DNA from: Halanaerobium saccharolyticum
Lineage (GTDB): Bacteria > Bacillota > Halanaerobiia > Halanaerobiales > Halanaerobiaceae
Length of the DNA stretch: 64,000 nt
Reading direction: 5' to 3'
Assembly: GCF_003259895.1 (NCBI RefSeq)
Contig: NZ_QLME01000004.1
Location: 98,028 to 162,027, forward strand
Shown here: piece after piece, positions 53,556 through 60,225 of the stretch
Numbering within the stretch: the stretch's first letter is position 1
Layout of the letters: every line of letters begins with the position of its first letter
The notes under the pieces: generated by a model
What the model saw: the letters and a program-made list of their open reading frames with translations, nothing else
Database searches by the model: none
What the model was told of the DNA's origin: nothing
Program-made: the position numbers and the translations under genes

Positions 53556-54302
53556 TTAGCTATCCTGACCATTAGCTGCAGCAACTGTTACGATAACTGT
53601 TGCTTCATAGTCGCCAGCAGCAACTTGGGAAGCTTTAGGCATCCAGAGAGCTCCATTTAAATGGAAATCTATTGGACCATGACATAACAGTTCTTCTGCA
53701 AAGTCAAGTGTAAAAGTATCATCTAGTCCTTCTACAGCCATATTATGCTCATTAAGCAGATCATTATAATCACCGTTGAATACTGGATTAACTGTATTAC
53801 CAACTACAGCTAAATCAGTAGCCCAGTCACCATAACCATTAATATAATTATTGTCATCATCTGAAGATACTCTAAATAAAGTTGGAGCATTCATCCAGCC
53901 TGTAAAGTCAGCACTAAGTGTTACATCAACTATTGTATTTGCATCAACTTTGAATAATTCAACCTGGGGATCTCCTAACTGACCTTCATCAAAATAATCC
54001 TGATAAACCTGGCCGGATGTTACACCAGAATTTACAGCAGCAGCTATTGCATTTGACCAGATTCCAGTAACACTGTTAACTGTAGCCTGACCATCACTAA
54101 TATAAATACCTGGCTGGCCAATAGGATGCATTGTATTACCAAATAAACCTTTATAAGAGCCAGGAGTATCAAACCAGACATCATAATAGGGGTCTACAGT
54201 AACCATAACATCAACATCTGCTTCAGCATCAGCCGCTAAACCTACAGCACTAACACCCATAACTAATAACATTGCCAGAACCATAACTAATAATTTTTTC
54301 AT
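53556..54302 (-). CDS. Secreted subunit-like protein, paralogue 1 of the surface cluster
   Basis: 248 residues, close paralogue of the protein at 48582-49325 along the full length. Signal peptide MKKLLVMVLAMLLVMGVSAVGLA. Shared blocks: VTVDPYYDVWFDTPGSYKGLFGN, PIGQPGIYISDG, GQLGDPQVELFKVDANT, SADFTGWMNAPTLFRVSSD, INGYGDWATDLAVVGNT, GPIDFHLNGALWMPKASQVAAGDYEATVIVTVAA. Translation starts at 54302 behind AGGAGG; an open frame to 54365 runs into the structured leader and has no ribosome site. Followed by a strong terminator and preceded by a long leader with a possible pseudoknot, both fitting a highly expressed, specially regulated structural protein. Function not known. Confidence 0.82.
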   Translation of the reverse strand: MKKLLVMVLAMLLVMGVSAVGLAADAEADVDVMVTVDPYYDVWFDTPGSYKGLFGNTMHPIGQPGIYISDGQATVNSVTGIWSNAIAAAVNSGVTSGQVYQDYFDEGQLGDPQVELFKVDANTIVDVTLSADFTGWMNAPTLFRVSSDDDNNYINGYGDWATDLAVVGNTVNPVFNGDYNDLLNEHNMAVEGLDDTFTLDFAEELLCHGPIDFHLNGALWMPKASQVAAGDYEATVIVTVAAANGQDS

Positions 54303-54629
54303 TTTTTTTCCTCCTAATTTGTTTTTGCCTTTAATCTGGCCGGTTTCACCCTGGCTTACCATCATTCTATAGGTGACCAGTTAAAAATGATGGGTCACAG
54401 CCTCCAAATTAGAAAAGATATAATTTAAATTAATACCACTAACATTGTAGCTCAGAGCGTCTTCCCCTTCCAACATGTTTTGAGTTAAGTTAGTTAAATG
54501 TAATTTTACCAATCACTCCCTTCACAAAAATAGAATTGAGCAGTTATCAGAAGAATTTGTCTTCTGAATCTCTATAAATAAACGGAATAATTAATCCGTT
54601 AATCACATAATCAATTCACTCTTCAGCTG
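54303..54629 (-). other. 327-nt leader and gap upstream of the main subunit-like gene
   Basis: Besides the pseudoknot, two inverted repeats lie near the upstream gene: aacgga/tccgtt (54581-54600) and tcagaag/cttctga (54547-54567), either of which may weakly terminate the preceding transcript. A possible promoter on the minus strand is TTGGAA-N18-TACAAT (54449-54478 approximately). A leader of more than 100 nt would then precede the start codon. Confidence 0.4.
54359..54402 (-). promoter_or_regulatory. Possible H-type pseudoknot in the leader of the subunit-like gene
   Basis: On the minus strand GTGACC (54393-54398) can pair with GGTCAC (54373-54378) while CCATCATT (54386-54393) can pair with AATGATGG (54359-54366). 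The two helices interleave and share one base, giving an H-type pseudoknot. An outer GGCT/AGCC helix (54399-54402 with 54353-54356) would close it. It ends 57 nt before the start codon. I do not recognise a known riboswitch consensus here; protein or ligand binding is inference. Confidence 0.55.
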
Positions 54630-55268
54630 TTATTCACTACCATCATTTACAGCAGCTACTGTATAAATAATTTGTCCTTTATACTCTCCTGCAGTAATCT
54701 GACTCCAGCTGCTTTCTCTGGCCCAATAGTATTGAACAATAATATCAAAATTATATACTCCCGGCTCCAGTCTGTATCCCTGACTGCTCTGTAACACATT
54801 TCCATCTTTTAATTCTGAAGCCAAGATAGAATAATCATTTTCTTTTTTTCTTCCTATTAGGCTGTCATCCTGATAATTCCCTTTATTGATTAAAAATGTA
54901 TTTAAACCAAACGGTTGATCAGCTGCTTTTACGGTTTCCCCTCGAACTAATCTTTGAATAAATTCTATTGGAATTCCAAGAGGGAGTGATCTGCCTGTTT
55001 TTTCATTACTCAGCTTAGTTGTCTCCCAGCTCAGTTCTACTGCAGTATTAGTTTTAAGATATAATTTTGAAGAAGCTTCTCTTACTTCTCCCCCCTGCCA
55101 GGGTTGATCTACTGAGATGTTAATGTCCTCTCCAATTTCCAGATTTATATAAGGATTAATATTAATCAGCATATTTAAACTTTCTTTTTGAGTCTGGGCA
55201 TAAATATTTGACGAAAAAACTAAAATTAAAAATAGACCAATGCTTAATTCCACTACTATTTTTTTCAT
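54630..55268 (-). CDS. Secreted divergent subunit-like protein of the surface cluster
   Basis: 212 residues with a signal peptide (cleavage near NIYA/Q). Though weakly similar overall, it keeps the order of landmarks of the two paralogues: NMLININPYINLEIG at the start (compare VNVTVEPYYDVWF), SKLYLKTNTAVELSWE in the middle (compare FKVDANTTVDVTLSAD), and the last strand ITAGEYKGQIIYTVAAV (compare VAAGDYEAIVIVTVAA). Probably a minor or adaptor subunit. The start overlaps the preceding stop by 4 nt. No family recognised. Confidence 0.7.
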   Translation of the reverse strand: MKKIVVELSIGLFLILVFSSNIYAQTQKESLNMLININPYINLEIGEDINISVDQPWQGGEVREASSKLYLKTNTAVELSWETTKLSNEKTGRSLPLGIPIEFIQRLVRGETVKAADQPFGLNTFLINKGNYQDDSLIGRKKENDYSILASELKDGNVLQSSQGYRLEPGVYNFDIIVQYYWARESSWSQITAGEYKGQIIYTVAAVNDGSE

Positions 55269-56182
55269 AAGTCATCACTCCGCCACGAATTTTTATCTTC
55301 CAGAGTTCTAAGGGTAAAAATTATAGTTCCACTGTAAAGTCCAGCCGGCTGCACAGAATTGTTTTCTCCCTCTAAATCGACTCCAAATCTGATCGCTGTT
55401 AATCCTTTTTTATAGTCACTGCCATTTATCATTGTAATTATTCCATTTTTCTCCAGGCTGGCAAACTCTTCCTTTTTAAGTTCATTTAAATTATATTGTC
55501 GATCCACTGTTTCTAAGCGGTAATATAAATTATCTGGACTTAATGAATTACCCTGTTGATTAAGAAAAGTCTCCTGCTCTAATGCTACCTGAATTTCCCA
55601 ATCAGTATGATTAGAATCCACATTTATCTCATATAAATCCGGAGCAATAAAAAAATCAGTTTGAGAAGCATTAGATATTTCAAATTCAAATCTATTCTCA
55701 TTTAAATTAAGAACAACAAAAGGTTTGATTAAAATTTCAATATCTATCTCCCAGTCAAGTTCATCAATATTAATTTTTGCTGAGTATTTTCCTGGTCCAA
55801 AATAAAATGCGGGTCTCAATAAAGATATTTTAAACCAGCTTTTCTCTTGCCCATTTTTCATTAATAAAAAACGATAACTTTTATCTAAACTTTGATTAAG
55901 ATAGGGAGTCTCTATTTTTATATACTGTGATGCTATTTCTTGTCCAGCTGAGTTCTGTAAAACAAAACTATCTATATATATATTATTGTTTTTAAGTTCA
56001 GCTTTTTTTTCAGTACTAGCATTTATATTTATAGGATCTGAAATAATTTCCTCAGGAGTATCAACAACCATTTCTATCTTATATCTAGAGGAAGTTAAAT
56101 AACTGGCTGCAGCTGAATTAGAATTAATAACTAAGAATAATAGTATAATAAGTACTGCTGAAATCTTTACTTTACCAGACAT
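55265..56182 (-). CDS. Secreted two-domain protein, possible tip subunit of the surface cluster
   Basis: 305 residues, signal peptide about 25. The C-terminal half (about 155-300) repeats the landmarks of the subunit-like proteins: IEILIKPFVVLNLNENRFEF, YEINVDSNHTDWEIQVALE, and PAGLYSGTIIFTLRTL as the last strand. The N-terminal half (about 30-150) is an extra beta-rich domain. One extra domain on a subunit domain is the plan of fimbrial tip adhesins. First gene of the cluster; the start at 56182 has GGAGGGG upstream. Adhesin role is inference. Confidence 0.65.
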   Translation of the reverse strand: MSGKVKISAVLIILLFLVINSNSAAASYLTSSRYKIEMVVDTPEEIISDPININASTEKKAELKNNNIYIDSFVLQNSAGQEIASQYIKIETPYLNQSLDKSYRFLLMKNGQEKSWFKISLLRPAFYFGPGKYSAKINIDELDWEIDIEILIKPFVVLNLNENRFEFEISNASQTDFFIAPDLYEINVDSNHTDWEIQVALEQETFLNQQGNSLSPDNLYYRLETVDRQYNLNELKKEEFASLEKNGIITMINGSDYKKGLTAIRFGVDLEGENNSVQPAGLYSGTIIFTLRTLEDKNSWRSDDL

Positions 56183-56280
56183 TATTATCCCCTCCATTTC
56201 TTTTTCTAAATTATATTAAATATCGAAAATGTTAGAAATAATTTTATTTAAAATTCAACTCTACTGTCTATTGATTATTT

Positions 56281-56325
56281 AAGATCGGGGGCCATAATTT
56301 TCAGCCCCCGCCTTGTAGTGGAAAA
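56281..56325 (-). repeat. 45-bp hairpin repeat, copy 2 (upstream edge of the surface cluster)
   Basis: Same orientation, stem and flanks as 48506-48550: aagatcgggggcc, loop ataattttc, agcccccgcc, ttgtagtg, gaaaa. It lies about 100 nt upstream of the first cluster gene. The two copies bracket the seven genes almost exactly. Confidence 0.85.
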
Positions 56326-56521
56326 GTGTTAGTTTAGTAACACTTGCACTGCTAATTAAGTAAAATCATTTCCACATTAAACCGAGAAAGGTAATTTATA
56401 AATATGATATAATAAATAACTTTTTACTTCATATAATTCCCATCTCTTCTTTGCTAAGCTAATAATAACAGTTCAATCTAAAAAAATTCTTATTTTCTTC
56501 TCGAAAAAATATCGAAACTAC

Positions 56522-56549
56522 AAAAAGTCGCCTTTAAAGGCGACTTTTT
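56522..56549. terminator. Intrinsic terminator after the BTAD regulator gene
   Basis: Perfect palindrome of 28 bp, aaaaagtcgcc/ggcgacttttt around a ttaa-containing loop, with T runs on both strands. It separates the regulator transcript from the surface cluster downstream. Confidence 0.9.
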
Positions 56550-56589
56550 GTTGAGATAATATAATATTATAAATCTTATTCTGATAAAA

Positions 56590-57726
56590 TTAATTTATTT
56601 CTCTTATATCAATTGAAGGTTTTTTAACTAACCCAAGTTCCTTATAGAATTGATTAAATCTGGTCATAATTATTCCACTATTAACAAGGCTCATATCTCT
56701 TAACAAAATATATACTTTATTATTTAAAATTGAAACTACATCACCAGTTCTTAACTTATTTCCTACTTTTTCCGTTATTTTCTGAAGCGATAGTTCTAAC
56801 TCGACATTATTAAAATCAATAATCATCAACACAAATTCTTTTTTAAATCTTTTAACATATCTAATCTCAAGTTCAAAAATCTTATTAAAAACTTCCATAT
56901 TGCAAAACATAGCTCCTGAACTTAAAACAGGATTTTCGTTTAAATCTACTTCTATATCTTCAAGTATATCCTGATTCATCCGAATTCGATGATATTCTTC
57001 TTTAAGCTTCTGGCCTGGAAGCACATCGAGTTCTTCTTTTAATATTTTTTCACATTTTTTATAACTATTTATTGCTTCAGCTATCCGACCCAATTTAACA
57101 AGAGCTTTAATATAAAGCAAATAAAAATTTTCGCGGTAAGGATCATACCTGATCCCACTATGCAGATAATTAACTGTATCCCGATACTTTTGAGCAGTAA
57201 ATAATTTTTCACTAAGTACACCAATTAAAGTCAGATAATTTTCTCTTAATTTTTCCCGCTGGATTTCCGTCCAGCCTTCATAACGAAGAGAGTGAAAAAA
57301 ATCCCCTCTATAAAGTTGAAAAAGATGTTCTAATTCCTCTACTGCTAAATCTTCTCCATGAATCAGCTGATTTGTTTTTTTCTCAAAGTATTCCCAGTCT
57401 GTCCAGATCTGATAACTGCTATTTATAGAATATCCTCCACTGACTGATTCAATAATATCTTTTGGAATCCCATCTTTAGCAAGTGACCTTCTCAATAAAT
57501 AAATAGTGTTATATAATTTGTTTTTTCCATCTTCTAAATCAGACTCTTCCCAGAAAACATCTACCAGTTCCTCTGCAGCGACATTCCTATCTTTAGCAAG
57601 TAAAAGATACATTAATAAATAAAGCGCCCGTTTTGAAATCCAGTTACTCCCATCAAATCTTTTCCCCTGATACTGATAATAAAATGGACCGAGACCATAA
57701 AAACTAATCTTTTCTTCCTCGCTCAT
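56590..57726 (-). CDS. BTAD-type transcriptional activator with degenerate GGDEF-like C-terminus
   Basis: 378 residues. Residues about 1-100 form an OmpR/SARP-type winged helix (ISKRALYLLMYLLLAKDRNVAAEELVDVFWEE, NKLYNTIYLLRRSL, GGYSIN). Residues 105-245 are the bacterial transcriptional activation domain with TPR-like helices (LEHLFQLYRGDFF, HSGIRYDPYRENFYLLYIKALVKLGRIAEAINSYKKCEKILKEELDVLPG). The last 110 residues (MEVFNKIFELEIRYVKRFKKEFVLMIIDFNNVE, VGNKLRTGDVVSILNNKVYILLRDM) look like a GGDEF fold in which the GGDEF signature is replaced, so it is probably catalytically dead. The start at 57726 has AGGGGGTG upstream; 57765 would add 13 residues. Its position makes it the likely regulator of the surface cluster. 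Confidence 0.82.
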   Translation of the reverse strand: MSEEEKISFYGLGPFYYQYQGKRFDGSNWISKRALYLLMYLLLAKDRNVAAEELVDVFWEESDLEDGKNKLYNTIYLLRRSLAKDGIPKDIIESVSGGYSINSSYQIWTDWEYFEKKTNQLIHGEDLAVEELEHLFQLYRGDFFHSLRYEGWTEIQREKLRENYLTLIGVLSEKLFTAQKYRDTVNYLHSGIRYDPYRENFYLLYIKALVKLGRIAEAINSYKKCEKILKEELDVLPGQKLKEEYHRIRMNQDILEDIEVDLNENPVLSSGAMFCNMEVFNKIFELEIRYVKRFKKEFVLMIIDFNNVELELSLQKITEKVGNKLRTGDVVSILNNKVYILLRDMSLVNSGIIMTRFNQFYKELGLVKKPSIDIREIN

Positions 57727-57773
57727 ATAAACACACCCCCTGTTGTGATACACATCAATCCACAAAATCTATT

Positions 57774-57808
57774 AAAAAGGGGCATCTGTCTTTTTCAGGC
57801 AAATGTCC
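57774..57808 (-). terminator. Intrinsic terminator after the iron alcohol dehydrogenase
   Basis: On the minus strand GGACATTTGCC and GACAGATGCCC form a stem with one mismatch and G-U pairs, followed by TTTTT. It ends the transcript about 15 nt after the stop at 57824 and isolates the BTAD gene downstream. Confidence 0.75.
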
Positions 57809-57823
57809 ATAATTTTAAAAAAA

Positions 57824-59014
57824 TTAAAATGCTGCTTCTAAGATACTTTTTATATCCTCTCTTTTAACCTGACCGGCCGAATTTAAAAGTGTACTATTAT
57901 GCATTGCTTTATCAATAATCTGCTCAAATTCTGACCTTTTAATCCCAATTTCCTCCAGTCGGACAGGAATACCGGTTAAAAATCTCAGTTCACTTAAAAT
58001 TCCAACTACAGCGTCCACAGCCATTAAGGCTCTGTCTTCTTCTTTAGTCTTTATAAGTTTTTCTGTACCTTCTAGAGCAAGTAAAATATCCTCATAACAA
58101 TTTTTGCAGTAATTATACTTTAAATTTAAAAACATCCCATGTGGCAAAAGAACAGCCAGTGCATCACCATGCGAAACCTCAGATATTTTCTCACAGGCAT
58201 CTCCAACTGCATGAATAATCCCGGCATGAGAATTAGAAAAAGCTATTCCAGCCATTAAAGCAGCATTATTCATCGCCATTCTGTACTTTTTATTATTTAC
58301 ATCATTAACTAGTTTTTTTAAGTTATTTCCAATTAATTTTAAAGCTGCAAAAGCATAAGCATCGCTTAGTGGATTTTTCTGCAGACCAGTATAAGCTTCA
58401 ACTGCATGTACCAGGGCGTCAACTCCTGTAGAAGCTGTCAGCCTTGGCGGCAGCTTAAAAGTCATCCGGGGATCAATTACCGCCAGATCAGGCATTAATT
58501 TACTGGAAATAAACTCTAAATTATTATTGCTACTCTGATCATTAATTACAGCAGACAAAGCAGCCTCAGAACCTGTTCCTCCTGTAGTTGGAACCACAAT
58601 AAAAGGCTGCATATCACCATGGGCAGTTTCGATACCTGTTAATTTTTTTAAATCATCGACTTTTTCGGAAATAGTCAAATTAACTCCTTTAGCAGTATCA
58701 ATTATTGCCTCACCCCCCAGGGCAATTATTCCATCACAATTCAATTCGCGATAGCGTTCAGAGGCCTTTTTTACGATTTCCAAGTTTGCCTGATTGGGAA
58801 CGGTTCTAATAATCTGACGCTGATTTATATCTAAATCTTTAATACTGGCAACTAAGATATCCAGTATTTTAAGTTCATCTAAGGTCTGATTGGTTAAGAT
58901 TAATGGTTTACTGACATGTAACTGCTCAAGTTCATAATTTAAGCTTGACAGTGCCTGCTCACCTGAGTTAATCTTGACAGGATTAAAAAATTCGAAATAA
59001 TTCGAAGTTTCCAT
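57824..59014 (-). CDS. Iron-containing alcohol dehydrogenase
   Basis: 396 residues, family III metal-dependent alcohol dehydrogenase. GGEAIIDTAKGVNL, VPTTGGTGSEAALSAV, ASTGVDALVHAVEAYTG and NSHAGIIHAVGDACEKISEVSHGDALAVLLPHGM contain the NAD-binding glycines and the Asp/His iron ligands. Substrate is unknown; ethanol, butanol, 1,3-propanediol and lactaldehyde enzymes share the fold. Begins one base after the next gene upstream ends. Confidence 0.92.
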   Translation of the reverse strand: METSNYFEFFNPVKINSGEQALSSLNYELEQLHVSKPLILTNQTLDELKILDILVASIKDLDINQRQIIRTVPNQANLEIVKKASERYRELNCDGIIALGGEAIIDTAKGVNLTISEKVDDLKKLTGIETAHGDMQPFIVVPTTGGTGSEAALSAVINDQSSNNNLEFISSKLMPDLAVIDPRMTFKLPPRLTASTGVDALVHAVEAYTGLQKNPLSDAYAFAALKLIGNNLKKLVNDVNNKKYRMAMNNAALMAGIAFSNSHAGIIHAVGDACEKISEVSHGDALAVLLPHGMFLNLKYNYCKNCYEDILLALEGTEKLIKTKEEDRALMAVDAVVGILSELRFLTGIPVRLEEIGIKRSEFEQIIDKAMHNSTLLNSAGQVKREDIKSILEAAF

Positions 59015-59515
59015 TTAAATCTCACCCTTTTCTCTAAATAAAGATAATGATCTAAAAATTAACTGCAGCCTGGAAATTTCCCTTTCAAAGTTAGAGGCTA
59101 ATACCTCTTCTGCAAATTGATCGGACATAATGTAGGCTTCCACTATTTCTATAATATAAATTAGAGAGACTGCATATTCTAAATCTCCTTCTACAACTAC
59201 CTTGTGCTCAGAAAAAGCCTGTCTGATACCTTCTTTAGCAGCCAGCACCTGATAGGCAAACTCTTCATCCTTAAAATACAATTTTAGATCAATATTTTCC
59301 GGATAACGATGATAGCCAAAATATTTAACCTTATTCTCCTGTTTTTTAATAACAATATATAGCCCTTTCTTTTTCACCGCGACTCCTGCAGTAAAATTTT
59401 CTGGTAGATATGATAATTCTTTTTTTATTCTTGAATCTCTATCAGAGAGGATAGTACAGGAGCGACCTATAAGTGAAAGAATAAATTTATCTATAATATG
59501 ATGCAGATATTTCAA
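59015..59515 (-). CDS. Uncharacterised protein, possibly SCP2-like
   Basis: 166 residues, no signal peptide. YFGYHRYPENIDLKLYFKDEEFAYQVLAAKEGIRQAFSEHKVVVEGDLEYAVSLIYIIEIVEAYI has the strand-strand-helix and Gly-Asp pattern of SCP2 sterol-carrier-like domains, but the match is too weak for a firm call. It ends exactly before the alcohol dehydrogenase and starts 17 nt after the YwlG gene, so the three form an operon. Confidence 0.6.
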   Translation of the reverse strand: MKYLHHIIDKFILSLIGRSCTILSDRDSRIKKELSYLPENFTAGVAVKKKGLYIVIKKQENKVKYFGYHRYPENIDLKLYFKDEEFAYQVLAAKEGIRQAFSEHKVVVEGDLEYAVSLIYIIEIVEAYIMSDQFAEEVLASNFEREISRLQLIFRSLSLFREKGEI

Positions 59516-59532
59516 TATAAGAGCCCCCTCTA

Positions 59533-60081
59533 TTATAAATCTCTATATTTTGCTCTTACTCCACCCACAAGTTTAAGCCTTGTTCTCGCGGCAGTAAGAT
59601 GGGCTTTGCCAATTTCTTTGATTGATAATCTAACAGGTACAGCAACATTTTTAAGATGCATCCCAATTAAGGCATCTCCGATATCAATACCCAGATCTGC
59701 TTCCATATTTTCAACAGTAACTGGATTATCATATAGTTCAAATGCTTCTGTCGAAAAAGCACCTCCAGCATGACGCTGAGGAATAACATTCACCTCTGAA
59801 AAGCGGTAGAGCTGCTGACATTTTTTTTCGATTACAAGGGAACGATTTATATGTTCACATCCCTGAACTGCAAGATATAACTCAGATTCATCCATAATTT
59901 TCATAACTCTCTTAATTATTTTTTTTCCGAGTTTTAAATCAGTTGCAGAGCCAATTTCTTTTCCCTGTATTTCACTGGTACTTCCTCCCAATAATAAAAT
60001 TGAACCGGGTTCTGGTTTAACAATATCTATTAATTCTCTGATGGCTTTTTCAACCTCAGTTAGTATTTTCTCTGTATTCAT
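59533..60081 (-). CDS. ywlG: UPF0340 / TIGR01440 family protein (YwlG-like)
   Basis: 182 residues. ILLLGGSTSEIQGKEIGSATDLKLGKKII, VQGCEHINRSLVIEK, VNVIPQRHAGGAFSTEAFE and ADLGIDIGDALIGMHLKNVAVPVR are the conserved family blocks. Biochemical role unknown; a Rossmann-like fold with a conserved Cys-Glu-His has been noted. The start at 60081 has AAGGAG at the right distance; 60108 would add nine residues. Confidence 0.9.
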   Translation of the reverse strand: MNTEKILTEVEKAIRELIDIVKPEPGSILLLGGSTSEIQGKEIGSATDLKLGKKIIKRVMKIMDESELYLAVQGCEHINRSLVIEKKCQQLYRFSEVNVIPQRHAGGAFSTEAFELYDNPVTVENMEADLGIDIGDALIGMHLKNVAVPVRLSIKEIGKAHLTAARTRLKLVGGVRAKYRDL

Positions 60082-60187
60082 TAATATCTCCTTTCTAAAC
60101 TTATCCATGTCTATATTTTATCTCAAAAGTATCTATATCGCAAATATGTGATAATTTGTACAAATTGCTATTTTTATTATATATACA

Positions 60188-60214
60188 GAAAAAGCCGGGA
60201 TCCAGCCCCGACTT
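60188..60214 (-). terminator. Intrinsic terminator after the uncharacterised 334-residue gene
   Basis: On the minus strand AAGTCGGG and CCCGGCTT pair (one G-U) around a short loop, followed by TTTTCTG. Lies about 12 nt after the stop at 60226. Confidence 0.82.
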
Positions 60215-60225
60215 AATAATCAACT

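Larger units (their letters stand above)
56183..56589. other. 407-nt region between the surface cluster and its neighbouring regulator gene
   Basis: Holds the second 45-bp hairpin repeat (56281-56325) and the regulator's terminator (56522-56549). A TATAAT lies about 25 nt before the first cluster gene, with only a poor -35, as expected for an activator-dependent promoter. The 11-mer aaatatcgaaa occurs at 56218-56228, next to that -10, and again at 56507-56517; being AT-rich it may be chance. Confidence 0.45.

Noticed and set aside
53556..54365. Longer start of the subunit-like protein at 54365
   Set aside because: The extra 21 codons lack a Shine-Dalgarno, precede a perfect signal peptide and overlap the leader structure; the ATG at 54302 has AGGAGG.
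54353..54402. Cyclic di-GMP riboswitch in the subunit-gene leader
   Set aside because: The conserved GEMM-type core text is absent; only the pseudoknot geometry is present, so no riboswitch class is assigned.
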